Positions 22,387 through 34,059 of a DNA stretch of 64,000 nt are shown one piece after another. This stretch comes from Wolfiporia cocos (lineage: Eukaryota > Basidiomycota > Agaricomycetes > Polyporales > Phaeolaceae). The stretch's first letter is position 1. Each line of letters opens with the position of its first letter. The notes beneath the pieces are model-generated. The model was not told the DNA's origin and ran no database searches. It saw only the letters and a list, made by a program, of their open reading frames with translations. The stretch covers positions 2,480,001 through 2,544,000 of the forward strand of contig JACCLO010000004.1 in NCBI GenBank assembly GCA_029448655.1. Direction: 5' to 3'. The position numbers and the translations under genes are program-made.

Positions 22387-23265
22387 CATTGGATGAAAAC
22401 AATACAGGGACTTGTTGCACAACTGACCCCCTGGCTATTCATGATCGGACTGGGCATAACCCCAGCTGGACTAGTATGAGAAATACTTCATGATCCTAAC
22501 AGATTCAACTCTGTTACCATTTCATATTCATCATTGACAGAAGGCATTCAACTGCCATATCATTCCTATCTATTGCCTCAGATATATTACTATATACTTA
22601 TTAAACGTTTTGTACTACAGTGTAGATAGTATTGGTGACATCAGGGACTGGCTTGACCTGTAACACCTAACGTAGTATAAAAACTGATGTACTTAGCATC
22701 GAAGCTCTTCAGCTCAATCTTGTTGTATAAACAAGAAGTCTTATACTCGTTCTCAAATGTAGGAAACTACACTCAGTATTCACCGAGCTCTCGATTCAGC
22801 TAAGTCCTCGAAGTGCACACCGACTTCTCAGACTTAGGCAAGTCTTATATTCTACAAGGCTTGCAGAAGAACAGATTATATCCTCTAATGCGTATTGGAT
22901 ATTGAATGGCTCTTAAAGTCTTTGACTTAGAGCCCAAAGGCTTATCACAGATATATTTGCCTTGCACTCTTCTGCAGGACTACGTGCAGAAGAACAATAT
23001 ATATTCACACATCAAATATACAAACGGGTATATGACCTGTAACATTGACATCTTAGAAAATACTGGGGCATCTGGTAAATAGTAAAGTCATGGGTGGCAT
23101 CTGGTGAATACTTCAAAACTCACAGAGGCATCTGGTGAAAGAGCCACCAGTTGCCAGGCCTGCTGATATACCATGGGGCAGACAGTATTCACTCAGACAT
23201 TATATTGGGACAAATTGTCCAGACTGATGATATACCTGGGGCACTCAAGGTACATCAGAATTTAT

Positions 23266-25367
23266 TGTATGCAATTATGTAATGAGTACTACAAATGGCA
23301 CAGAAAGAGCAAAAACATTGGATATTTGGGGAATGGGAGCAGGGTGGCACCAGTGCATGTTAGAGAGCCAGTATGGAGAGGCTGATACACATAGTACAAC
23401 ACACAGTCCCTACACAGGGCAGGTTAGTGATTAAAAGATTGAGGATTGGATGCATATACCAAAGATGCAACAGGAAGTACATGGCTGGTGAGCTGAAGTG
23501 AAAGTGACATCTGTGAGTTATTAGACTGCTGCCTCAATGGCAAAGACTATAAGGGACCCTAAGTATCATGGGACACACCATGGACCCAATGCAACATGAC
23601 CATGAGAGGCATTAGCCACTCCCCCAAAAGGGTTACAGTAGCAGCTCAGCTGTTATGTTGGATCCAGCTACTTATGCTAGTGGAATTCCCATGGTTATTG
23701 TGGATTGGTTACCACATAACCATGTATTGCCCTGGTCCCCTCCATAATATCACATTGTAGTACTATTGGTACATGGGCATGACCCCATATTGGTCTCACA
23801 TATTTACTGTGACACTAAGGTCATTCTAGGGCTGAGGCCACATGGCACAGATTATGGCAGCATCACATGTGCCATGGGAAGACTATGTAAGCCGGCATCT
23901 CAGGATGCATTTGGTGCTTAGGTTTATCAAGTGCATGAGATTAGATGCCCACAGTTCAGATGCTTGTATAGACACTAAAATATGGAAAATCATGACAAGC
24001 AAGCTGATGAGAGTGACCAACAATGCCTTTCTGCATATGATTCCAGTGTGTTGTGATGAAGGAGGACTGGTCCCTCATTGATTGTGGTAGTCCAGTCCTG
24101 GTCCCAGTTCTTGGTCCTACCCAAAACATGCAAAAGACTGGATTGGACCTTGTGACAGTAGTGTTCTCAGCTTTCTAGATTCTAAGTGGAGTCTGGCAGG
24201 CAATAGTAAGCTCCAAGAAGGAGTGATAAGGAAGAGTAGACATAGAGTTTCAGTCATTTATCTTAATCTACCAACTGCCCTTCATTTGATTTTTTGCAGT
24301 TGCCAGCTATGTTTGAATCTGCCAACCATGACAGATTGAACTGCTGCAAAAACAGGTAATGCTGGGATTCAAACCAAAGACTCAGAACAGGTGGAGATCA
24401 CAACAGAATACCATGCAATAGCATGCTAGGCCATGGCGTCAACTAGCAATTGCAAATATATATCAGGTATACTTTATAGGCAGTATTCGCAACTTACATC
24501 AGAGGCAACTAAATGCTACAGCATACCTCTCGCTTGATAGGGTAAGACTGTTCTGTGATACCTGTGTAGCTCATGATCTCATGATGGTCGCCCTAATCCT
24601 TCACCAGTCCGAAGAGGAGGGGCAGAGTATTGAAATACCCTGTCATGAGAGCGAGTACAGTGGTGAAACCTGCCAAAACAATTCAGTTCCACTGAGGTGG
24701 ATTGCTCAAGCGTGCGCCCCCGGTATATATGGAGTGTGGTGCCGCGGTGTGTGTACCCCGCCGTTCTTATGACCCCTTGAAGATTGAACCCACCGGTGTG
24801 TAGGTCTAACAATCGCGCGGACTTCAGCGTTAACCCTTGAATTGCAGCATACTAAACCGCCCTAAGATGATGTCATGATATCTACCATTCTCATTCGGGT
24901 GCCCCAGATTGGCATCTCACTGAGCTTGCTTGTCTCATTGTCTGTTGAGATTGTACATACTACCCTTGATACCGTCAGCAGCATATCGAATACAAGGAGG
25001 GAAAGTGGCTCTCATTGCCACTGGGCATGCATATACGCATAAACACTATAATCGCTATGAATCCCGTTTGTGGACGCTAGCTATGATATCAAAAATCCCT
25101 TCTGCCTGGACCTCAGTTCTCAGCGTTGAGGTTAAAGTTAGGTGCAAGATATGTCTGGCTGAATGATATATGAGTATCCGGTGATGTGCTAAAGCATCTC
25201 CTAATACTCACAGAAAAGCGGTCGAAGATATGACGAGAGTCACATAGGTTGTATGCTCACTGTCTCGATTAGTTCTTCCCGCCTGGATCGCATATCATGA
25301 TCTTCAACCTCTGCATATCCTTCCTCCTGAACAAAAGCCGAATTACTACACTTCTTGCCTTGACAAC
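23266..25367. other. CpG-poor decayed repeat sequence, no gene
   Basis: 2.1 kb with no open frame above 79 codons and very few CpG sites. At about 24340-24445 the minus strand reads GGTTTGAATCC, a B-box-like motif, with a weak upstream A box, probably a decayed tRNA-derived sequence. From 24530 on CpG returns and the sequence becomes more ordinary. Nothing else was recognised. Confidence 0.45.
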
Positions 25368-27031
25368 TCATGATGGTTCACTAACCTCTTCATCCCCGCA
25401 ATAATCGTCCGTCGTCGGATCCCTGGAGCTTTCATGATTGAGAGGCTCTCCTATGTTGCCTATTATATTGGAAGCAAATAGAATGCTTGTCTGGGAAGTA
25501 TCCAGCTGGTCAATTGCGCCATCCGTGCCCTGATAAGTGGAGGCATGTCGCAGATTGTGTATGAATCGGGAAAGCATGATATTAGGAAGTCTGGTGTTTC
25601 ACAGATCAGATCAGCGCGAATTTCACGACATGGACACTATCTTTACGTGGTCAAAAAATTGGATGGGTAGTTCTCATCTGTCGTCTACCCCGAATCGTCA
25701 GCTTTGTCTGTGATCGATTGAATCATGAGAGCCGACTATGGTCGGCGTGCGCACACTTGGAGCAAGTGAAATTACGGCATTTACTATAGTCGTAAGCGAG
25801 AACATCCTGAAACAGCCAAATCAATCCACACGCAGCCTCGAAATTGTGAGACAATACATACAGGAAGTATATTGTACCTGTACGGGATGGTCATTTGAGA
25901 CTCATCGTTTCGCATGAGATCGTTTTGGAACACATACCATTTACAAATAAAATTTTTGTGACTGATAGCGCTTGAGAGCCGGGCTGCTCGATATTTCTCC
26001 TCCAGTGCGAGGTGTAGATCCAGGTTACAATCGCCACAGACGTCTCCGATAAAACGGTACAAGCGGTGAGGATAGATATCGCTGAACGGCAGCTCGCATT
26101 ATATATCACTAGATTTTCGTGGTAGACGTACATCTCCGGTTCGGTAATATCAGCGAGGTCAGTTATCACCGCATGCAGACTCACATGATAGAGCCATCTC
26201 CATTACCTGCAATGTTATAATTGCATATTTTGACGTTGACCACTTTTGAAATTGTAACATCTGTCATAGTAATAACCCAATACTTCGGTTGGACACATTA
26301 GTGTATCGTCAGCGGATACGATTATGATGACTGACCAATTCTATGGCTGGAGCTGACAGGCCAAGAATAAGAATCACCAAGGCGTAATACCATTTTCCGG
26401 AACTGATAGCATAGATGCGGAGAGCAGAGAATACTGGGGAATTAATTCTCGGTTTGCAGGTCATGTCAACTACATCAGAAGCAACTCACCCGCAAGATTC
26501 AAATATCCGAAAGCGCCGACAATATACTGCAGTAACACCGCAACCAGACAGCTGTGCAAGTGGGCAATATGAGCATTTTTGAGAATAGATAGGTGAGCAA
26601 TAGAATCATATACAACCTCTACATAAGTTCAGTATCAGGATATGTTATTTGCAATGAGAGACGGAAAAGAGAACCTTGATATTATCCGACAGTGGATAAT
26701 GGAATGAAACCAAAGCAAACACGATCAGGAAACACCTATTCGAGACCAGGAGTAGAGTGGTAGCCGTGTGACGGTATTTCCAGACATAGCTGATTTCATC
26801 ATCAAGAGTTATGATGCACTCGTACAATATCCAGGCTGCGCTCGACGTGGTTGAGTTGGGAAGGCGATCGATAAGCAATGCGTACTCACCAAAATATGAA
26901 TAAGTGAAGTAATTGGCGGTCTGACTGGACTCCCTCAGAGGATAACAAACACTCCAGTATAAACAGACTCACATAAATCGCACCGTATATATGTCGTAGG
27001 CCTCAGTGGCGTTTGCGGATGAAAGCGACAT
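25368..27031 (-). CDS. DUF6533-type multispanning membrane protein
   Basis: The minus-strand ATG at 27031 (MSLSSANATEAYDIY) is followed by exons that splice to the DUF6533 core: ECIITLDDEISYVWKYRHTA, LLLVSNRCFL, then AVFSALRIYAISSGKWYYAL, ILTACTVLSETSVAIVTWIY, NGTIYFLYVLSHNFEAACG and a C-terminal NIMLSRFIHNLRHAST tail ending IGNIGEPLNHES...EVSEPS. Seven hydrophobic segments can be counted. Such 7TM-like proteins are abundant in agaricomycetes; function is unknown. Most exons are open and splice sites are good, and CpG is normal, unlike the surrounding repeats. Two junctions (about 26220-26290 and 25590-25790) could not be phased, so it may be a recent pseudogene or have an exon I missed. Confidence 0.65.
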
Positions 27032-27435
27032 AGCTGTAGTCGATATCGATGCCTACTGAGTCGACTGTTGCGCCCTCATGATCTGGAGGCGACTCTAAAT
27101 AGTTTCTAGACTTGATGGAGACGGATCTTGTGCCGTTATCCACAGGCTGATTGAGGCAAAACGACAGATGTGATTGTACAACAAATCGGACGAAGACAAG
27201 TGAGGCTGTTCACCAAACCTAATTTACTCTCGGGGAACTGTGCTGTGATAATGATGCTTAAAGTGCGAGAAGAGCTTCAGTGCCACAGTTTTTATGAAAG
27301 TCCAGGGCCACCCTGTTCCATCACGAAGCTGCCCTCACATAGAATCTTCATAGGTTGGAAAGCACTACGGTTTCCCAGGGTCTTATCGGTGACATCTGTA
27401 ATATCCATCAATCATCACCAAAATCTGATCATGGC
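27032..27435. other. Spacer between DUF6533 gene and MULE-like element
   Basis: About 400 bp, probably the promoter side of the DUF6533 gene. A 96-codon frame (27170-27460, +) has no recognisable content. Confidence 0.4.
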
Positions 27436-28318
27436 TGGTCTCGTACCCAGACCTGTATGATGACTCGCACCCGCCACCGCAGTCTCACACAGGTCTGGGC
27501 CAGTTGAAGCAAGAGACCCCATTTGACGCCCTATCATCACGGTCTCTGATAAATTCATTTTTTTCGCTACCGTACCTCTCTCTCTATATATCATCGTTAC
27601 TGTACATTATCCTTGATAGCTATCTTTCATGCTCCTTGTTTCAACCACTATGGCATCTCCGGTCCATAGCCTCGCTTTCGAGCTCTTGACAGTCGGCATC
27701 AACAATCATACACACCTGGATTTGGGTCGTGCACAAGCCTCGGCTCGTGGCTCGAAAGGCTTTAGTAATATACGCATTCTTTGAGAACTTCAGGGACAAA
27801 TGTACCTATTGATAACAAATGAATGTAGCTGAGGCGAACTGGTCAAACCATATTTAATAACAAGATTTCTTTGTAAAGTTCACACTCGAGTTGAGAACAC
27901 CATCTTGCACATCATTACCTATATACTCATTATATAATGTGAGTTGTGAGTTCGCGATTTATCTGACTCCGGCTCAGTATCCTGATGACATTATTGGAGA
28001 ATAGCAGCTGGGTTTGATGCTACCTACGCCCTCTGGGATGGGTGCTGTGCACATGTGCTGGATCTCGTAGTGGGGATATACGGGGGCAACATTCCCTTTT
28101 TAAACATAATTATTGTACATTGAGCGACGCGAGGCAGAGGAATCTGTGGGATCAGACAGCTACATCAGGGACCTGGCATTTGGCAGCTTCGTGAAGCTGA
28201 TGTGACCGTGATGATAGGGCATCAACGAGGACGGGGTCTATCACTTCAACTGGCACAGACCTGCTTGAGACTGCGGTGGCGGGGTGCAAGTCATCATACA
28301 GGTCTGGTTACGAGACCA
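27436..28318. mobile_element. Non-autonomous Mutator-like element with 9-bp TSD
   Basis: TGGTCTCGTACCCAGACCTG at 27436 is mirrored by the reverse complement ending at 28318. The inverted arms stay alignable for about 110-130 bp (CACCGCAGTCTCA, GCCAGTTGAAG, GCCCTATCATCACGGTC). Immediately outside lie two identical 9-bp copies of GATCATGGC (27427-27435 and 28319-28327). Long TIRs plus a 9-bp duplication are characteristic of Mutator-like elements. The 883-bp unit has no transposase frame, so it is non-autonomous. Confidence 0.82.
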
Positions 28319-28327
28319 GATCATGGC

Positions 28328-28689
28328 AATCCAACGGCCTAGCAAATGTCGCAAAAAGGATGATGGCAGCTGTTAAGACGAGCAGAGGGGGTGATGACAG
28401 CTGCCCAAACGGACAGGATATGATTGACAATTGGCAGCCGCCACATGACACGGAACGTGACATACCGCAAGGCGGGAACCCTTACACCGAAGCGTATACG
28501 CCATTACGAAGTAAAAACTGGCGTCGACGTCAGGATGGGCCCCCAGACTAGCAAGTCAAGCATTAAAGAGAATATGTTGATGAGCAAAGTCCCAAGGCAC
28601 ACAGTAAGACGATGAGCACAGTCCAGGGGACGTGCCCTCTAGGCCGACAATACTCAGACTGAGGAGTACCTCAATCGCTGTACAACCTA
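28328..28689. other. Short spacer before the DIRS-like element
   Basis: About 360 bp with a 91-codon frame spanning the MULE right end, no recognisable product. Confidence 0.4.
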
Positions 28690-28754
28690 TATGACCCATA
28701 TGCTATACGTCTACCCTAAAGTACCGTATCCGTGTGCGCAGTCATACCGTGGTA

Positions 28755-29031
28755 TCTTCTATAGAAAAGCATCTTGATTAGGCAACTCCCTAATACGGTA
28801 GCCACTGCCCATGGAACCTGCCGACCGAAGCTTGAGGACCCCGACCCAAGCCTGGAGTTCGTCGCACCTCGACTACGTCACGGTAACTCTACATTCCGTG
28901 CGAGAGCACGGGTTATCCAGCTAGTCTTCTATAGAAAAGCATCTTGATTAGGCAACTCCCTAATACAGTAGCCACTGCCCATGGAACCCGCCGACCGAAG
29001 CTTGAGGCCTCCGACCCAAGCCTGGAGTTTG
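28755..29031 (+). repeat. Two direct repeats of about 107 bp in the 5' region
   Basis: 28755-28862 and 28925-29031 both run from TCTTCTATAGAAAAGCATC to AAGCCTGGAGTT with only a few changes. Split direct repeats are typical of DIRS-group ends and may serve recombination of the circular intermediate. Confidence 0.75.
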
Positions 29032-29253
29032 TATGCAGTTCGCACCTAGTGCGACGCACGAGCGCTAAGTAGAACTAGTGCTTACTAAGCGAGCCAAAGA
29101 GGAAGGGCGCGTCAACGCGAGTTGTCCATCTCGCGCCCTTCTCTCCCGACTCGCAGCAAGACTACAGTCTCGCCGCAAGCTCGTAGCCTACAATTTCAAG
29201 TTTCACTCGCTCTCATCTCGGAGTTGCTGCGCGGTACTTCCGAATAAGCACAT

Positions 29254-30477
29254 ATGACTAACAACCGCCCTGCAGGCGCCCCCGGAAAGAGCATGTCGCT
29301 CTTTAATCTCGATATTTCCCACCTACCAGTGCCCTGTAGCGATGGCAGTACCTCACTGGAGCTCAGCACCGAGGACGTCGAGTCAATCAATGACAGGCGT
29401 GCACGTGCCAACACTAACCGAACACGACGTCGGGAGGAGGGAGAAGAGGGCGTATCGGACGACGAACAACCCCTTGGGACAGGCACAGAAAATGAGACCC
29501 CACTTCCAGAGCCACAGCCGGTAGTCAGCGAGCCCGGCCGGGCCGAAGACGAGCTCCTGATGAGTGCTCTGGGTCAACTCTCGCCGAACTCCAGGGGAGT
29601 GGTGCTGTGCTCCTTGATCAAAACACAGCCTGAAGGACAAACAACAACCCCGGGTGGGGCGGCGACTGCAACCTCGAAGAAGCCGCTGTCGCTGTCTAAT
29701 GAGTGAGCGTCCAACTTGTTCTGCGAGAAGGGCCTAGAGATCCCGCCCGTGGTCCTCGACCTGGGCAGGAACAAGACGCATATACCCCTCACACTAATGA
29801 CCTCGGATGCTATTCAACGCATACATGAAGACCGCTCAGTCATTAAGATGAGGAAGGTCTACTTGCCTGAAGGATCTAAGAGGGATATACTGGATCTGAG
29901 CTACTGGCTGGCAGAAGAGTCCCTCCCAGCAGCTTACTTTAGCGAAGCGTGGCGTAACATGCTCAAAGTCTATGTGCATATAGCTGACCCCGAGATCGTT
30001 CAGTGCTTCAAGGGCCATTTCGATTACATCTCTGGCCTGCCAGATTTTGCGAAGGAGTACCGGGCAATACTGAAGTTCGATATTGAAGTTCGCTGCTCTT
30101 ACATGAATGACCCTGCGAACTTCGTACCCGGCTCGGCAGACTATGTGAAGCGCTTGCAGACCATTCAGCTGCAGGTAATGAGCAAGGAGGTCCAAGCTGC
30201 GCTGTACACTCGTGACCACCCTCACGAAAACCCCTCTCAGCATTTTCACCCTTATCGGACGGAAGTGACAGCCTCCCTCAGCCAGCCCTTTTCGGAAGGC
30301 AGACAACCCATGCCCCCCGAGTCGCCCTGCCTCATCTGCACACGGACGGGGCACCACGCATCGAGGTGCACTAGCTCAACCCTTCCCAACGGCAAGCCTG
30401 TCCTATGTACCTGGTCTGGGAAGTGTCTTGCCATCATATCGGACCGACAAGAGCTCTGCATACTCTGGAACCTGTGA
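29254..30477 (+). pseudogene. Gag of the DIRS-like element, one in-frame TGA
   Basis: Two adjacent frames (29254-29706 and 29716-30477) are the same frame separated by a TGA at 29704-29706, probably CGA originally. The N-terminal part is acidic and disordered. The middle (LSYWLAEESLPAAYFSEAWR) is helical, capsid-like. Near the end is CLICTRTGHHASRC, a CX2CX4HX4C zinc knuckle. Nucleic-acid packaging is the expected role. Confidence 0.7.
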
Positions 30478-30649
30478 GGAGGCTGATGCCCAAACAGGCG
30501 GTGCCGTGCAATCAAGGGGCAACCACACCGCTGCTCCTACTGTGGCTCCGACTCACACCACCCAGCCTCCTTCCATTGCGTCAAGCCAGACCGTGCGTGA
30601 CAAAATTGTCACCCCTTACAATGCAGATGCCTTTGAAGCTATGTAACGC

Positions 30650-32415
30650 TGACTCGACTTGCTTGACCGATACCCCTTGCTGCCTTACAGAATCAAGACC
30701 GGCTTCCCGATTGGTGACGATTTTTTTCCCCATTGACACTTCCTTTACACCTCCCAATCATAAATCAGCAATTGAACACGGCCCGGTAATTGACGACTAT
30801 GTCACTGAAGAACTGCACCTTGGCTGTTTCTCTGGTCCTTACTCCAAGTCAGAAGTCAAGAACATCCTCGGTCCTTTCCGGTCCTCCCCCCTAGTTGTTG
30901 TAGAGAAAGCTGGCTCACCAGGCAGGTTTCGCGTGGTGCGGAACTTGTCTTTCAAGGACAACGACAGCATTTCAATGAACTGCCAAATAGACCCAGATGA
31001 GTTCAAGACGAACTGGGGCACAGCGGCGATGGTGGCAGAAATTGTAAGTCTTGTTAATGACATGCACGTGCATCGAAATTGGCATCCCTACATTTGCATA
31101 CCTGCGCATGGTGTAACCCAGCGCCATAGGGAGCGTAGCCTCCAGGTGGCGGTAACACCGGCATAGCCCCGGATCCCCACGTGGGGCGTTGTTCTATCCA
31201 GTCGAGAACACCATCCCACGTGGGATGCTAAGCACAGTCCCATGTCCTGTGATGCATGGACTCATGTTGTTGTCAGGTTGCAAATGTGCCACTTGGTGCA
31301 CAGGCTGCTACTTTGGACATCGAAGCAGCCTTTCGGGCATCGCTGGTGTTCCCTGCACACAAACGCTTCATCGTCGTGCTGCATGCGGGAAAGTTCTTCA
31401 TTGATCACTGCTTACCTTTCGGGATATTGTCTGCTACTGGCATACAAGGCAAGGTCACCGATGCTATCATTGATATCCTGAAATGGCTGGGTGTGCCTGA
31501 AGCCTTAAAATGGGTAGACAACTTTATAAACTGTCGCTTCCCTATTGGCGGTGACAGGACGCGTACACCATTTGTGTACGCGTATGATCTATGCACGCTG
31601 TTGGAATTGCTAGCACCGCTGAACGTCCCATGGCACCCAGTCAAACGCACAGAGTTCGCTTTCTTAGTCACATACAGTGGCTTCCTATGGGATTTCCCAA
31701 ACCGCACTGTTGCCCTACCTGAAGAGAAACGTACTAAATACCTCGCGAAGTTGCAGAACTTCATCGTGGATGCTGAAGCAGGCAGAACTACACAACGGGC
31801 GGCAATGAGCATTAACGGCACACTATCCTACATCACCTTCATTTACCCAAGTGGTCGCGCTTACCTACCTGCCCTTTGCGCCTTCATGGCATCCTTCCCT
31901 GACCCTTTCCGGTGATGGCACCCTCACCATTCTGTGATGTCAGATCTTCGCTGGTGGCTCGGCACCCTGCAGTGGCCCTCCTCACCTCATTCACTGATCC
32001 CACATGGCCCAGCAAAGGACTTGGGAATATGGGTAGACGCCTCCTCTGGGTGGGGCGTAGGAGTTATTTTTGGTCATTCCTGGGCTGCTTGGCATTGGAA
32101 GACTGAATGGCAGGGCGATGGACGTGATATCAGTCAGGCAGAAATGATTGCTCTGGAGTTCGCAGTATGCATCCTTGAGTCTCATGGGCATGCTGACAAG
32201 ACTGTCCTGATTCACGGTGACAACACCAGCGTTATTGGCACATACAAATGTGGCCGGGGTCATAATTTTTAAACCAATGCATCAATACAACGAATCAACA
32301 CCATCGCAAGTGCCCTCAACATCGAAAATATAACCATCTACGTTAACACGAAGGACAGCTTAGCAGATCCGGTGTCTCGCGGCATACCGGACGCTACGTG
32401 GTCCTGTCTGTGAGC
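30650..32415 (+). pseudogene. Reverse transcriptase-RNase H of the DIRS-like element
   Basis: RT blocks: GPFRSSPLVVVEKAGSPGRF and RVVRNLSF, then an interval with GTAAGT (31044) and GTCAG (31276) ends that looks like a 233-nt intron. Removing it joins MVAEI to VANVPLGAQAATLDIEAAFR (motif A Asp present). The YxDD box reads KWVDNF, so the second catalytic Asp has become Asn (GAC to AAC). RNase H follows: IWVDASSGWGVGVIF, QAEMIALEF and LIHGDNTSVIG, keeping Asp-Glu-Asp. A TAA interrupts it at about 32270. Enzymatically this copy should be dead. Confidence 0.75.
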
Positions 32416-32654
32416 ACCTATCCAGCTCCTGGAGGAGCTGTGTCAATTCCTTTCTGATGTCTAAAGGCCTGCAAGCCACAGTGCTGTTAGGTGACGGCGC
32501 ATCGGCACGGAGCGGGGCATTGTTGGTCAAGATGAGCACTCAACCATCACTGCCTCAGTTGTGAGCTCCGGCGCCTAAGACAAAGTCTGCTCGTAAAGCA
32601 AAAACAGGTTGCACCATAAAGTCATCGAGTTTACATCCTCATGTTCCAGCAGAG

Positions 32655-33813
32655 TTGTGCATTTCATCTTGGACGACCCCCTTCGGCAACCAGTTTCACT
32701 GCCGCTCTGCATCTGCCCTACCACCCCTAACCTTGCTAAAGCTCTTTAACTCCCTGCTATTGTCTCTTGAACCAAAAACTAGATCCGTATACGGTGCTGG
32801 ACTTCTGCGTTTCACGCAATATTGTGATTCTATTTCCATCCCAGAGGAACTGCGTATGCCAGCGTCCGATCTCCTCCTTGCCAGTTTCCTCGCTCACTGG
32901 AGTGGCCACATGGCACACACTACCACAAATAACTGGCTGGCAGGCTTATGCTTCTGGCACATCTTCAACGGCGCACCATGGAACGGTGGTGATCTTGTGC
33001 GTACAGTGTGTAAAACTGTCACCAAAGAGGTACCAGAGAGCTCAAAGCGCGATCGGAGGCACCCAGTAACACTGGAGCACATGCATGCCCTACGAGCGGG
33101 ATTGGACCTATCTAACGCATTTGACGCAGCTGTGTACGCGTGTGCTTGCATCACATTTTGGAGCATATGCAGGTGTGTACCCACTCTGTAGTTGCAGAGC
33201 AGGTCACTGCAGCTGAGGGCTAACGCACCTAAGACTCGGAGAAGTCGTTATACCCATCTCCAGCCAGTTCAACACAAGACACCATGCACGCCGGGATGTG
33301 CCGCTCCATTTCCATCGTTTGCCAGGCAGATCTGAGTATGCCACGTTACACATTCCATGGACAAAAACTACACATTCAGAAGGGGCTGACATCGTCATCT
33401 CAAGTATTGACGACCCTACCAACCCTATCATAGCTCTTTGTCACCACATGTCGGCTAACTGCGCCGTGCCCAACGACGCCCCGTTGTTTGTATTTGAGAC
33501 CCACAATGGCGGCTGGGCGCCACTGACACGCGGATGATTCCTCGAAAGGTGCAACGAGATATGGACAACAACCTGCTTATGTTCGGTCACAGGACACTCC
33601 TTCCGTATTGGTGGCACTACTGAGTTGCTCCTGCGTGGGACCCCGCCAGATGTGGTCACAGTACAAGGTCGCTGGAAGTCGCGTGTGTTTCTCGAGTACT
33701 GGCGCCATATAGAACAGATACTTCCACTCTTCATCACAAATTCCTTTCTACGTTCACGCCTGGATTCTGTTAGACACTGCATGGATACGTTCCATAAACA
33801 CTATGTCTCATGA
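32655..33813 (+). pseudogene. Tyrosine recombinase of the DIRS-like element
   Basis: The frame starts MCISSWTTPF and continues to WSICR. An intron 33173-33233 (61 nt, with a GCTAAC branch-like site) joins it to LGEVVIPISSQFN, which places the first catalytic Arg. The C-terminal block has HSFRIGG (His-x-x-Arg) and FLEYWRHIEQILP with the nucleophilic Tyr. A TGA at about 33535, where Trp is expected, breaks the frame. Role: integration of the circular cDNA. Confidence 0.75.
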
Positions 33814-34059
33814 AATGTTGTTCTTCCTGAGCAATCATCACACACTGCCATTGCAGTTGTTCAAGCAGTATGACAACTTAGCCCGTGGTTTGGGGAAGTC
33901 ATGTGGCGTGACTGTTGTCGGGCTGGGTGGTGTAGTCATGCCACGCATTTTGGCCATCTACCCCACTTCTTGACGCACGAGAGAGCAGGTCCCTCTTACG
34001 TTGCCACGTTCCAAGTTCCGGCTCGCGAGTTTTCGATTTTGCATCCCAAACGCACCGTG

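Larger units (their letters stand above)
21835..23044 (+). mobile_element. Old solo LTR of chromovirus family A
   Basis: Begins TGTTATGGTTATTTCG and ends GACCTGTAACA. TSD TTGAC is at 21830-21834 and 23045-23049. Its body aligns with the 702-bp LTR of A1 (TACAGGGACTTGTTGCAC, ATAAACAAGAAGTCTTATAC), but CpG sites are largely lost: the young ACCACCGGTCGAATACG corresponds to ACCATTGGATGAAAACA here. The extra 0.5 kb is the nested LTR-G. No internal region is attached. Confidence 0.88.
21745..23265. mobile_element. Element H, copy 2, split by an LTR
   Basis: 21745-21834 repeats the left end of H1 (CATCAGCAAAAGGCGAGAT, GATAAGCATAGATAAGC, CAGACTGGTTTAGGCCGGTAAA, TGTATTTTGAC). The match resumes at 23045 (TTGACATCTTAGAAAATAC) and runs through the GGCATCTGGT repeat to about 23265. 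The interruption is a solo LTR with TTGAC on both sides, which proves the order of insertion. The right inverted end was not found. Confidence 0.75.
28690..34059 (+). mobile_element. Decayed DIRS-like tyrosine-recombinase retroelement
   Basis: Order of parts: a 5' region with a directly repeated block, Gag with zinc knuckle, RT plus RNase H, then a tyrosine recombinase, all on the plus strand. This RT-RH-YR order without integrase or protease is the DIRS pattern. Reading frames are broken by stops and probably contain two introns. The 3' boundary is taken at the solo LTR C1 inserted at 34060. A Gag-like zinc-knuckle scrap and a CATCACGGTAACTCT block (similar to the 5' region) lie beyond that LTR, so the element or a second copy extends to about 36100. 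Confidence 0.75.

Noticed and set aside
23266..25367. Possible tRNA genes
   Set aside because: B-box-like motifs exist (about 24370), but cloverleaf stems do not form; treated as decayed tRNA-derived sequence.
28690..34059. Classification of this element as Ty3/gypsy
   Set aside because: No protease or DDE integrase; a tyrosine recombinase follows RNase H, which fits the DIRS group.
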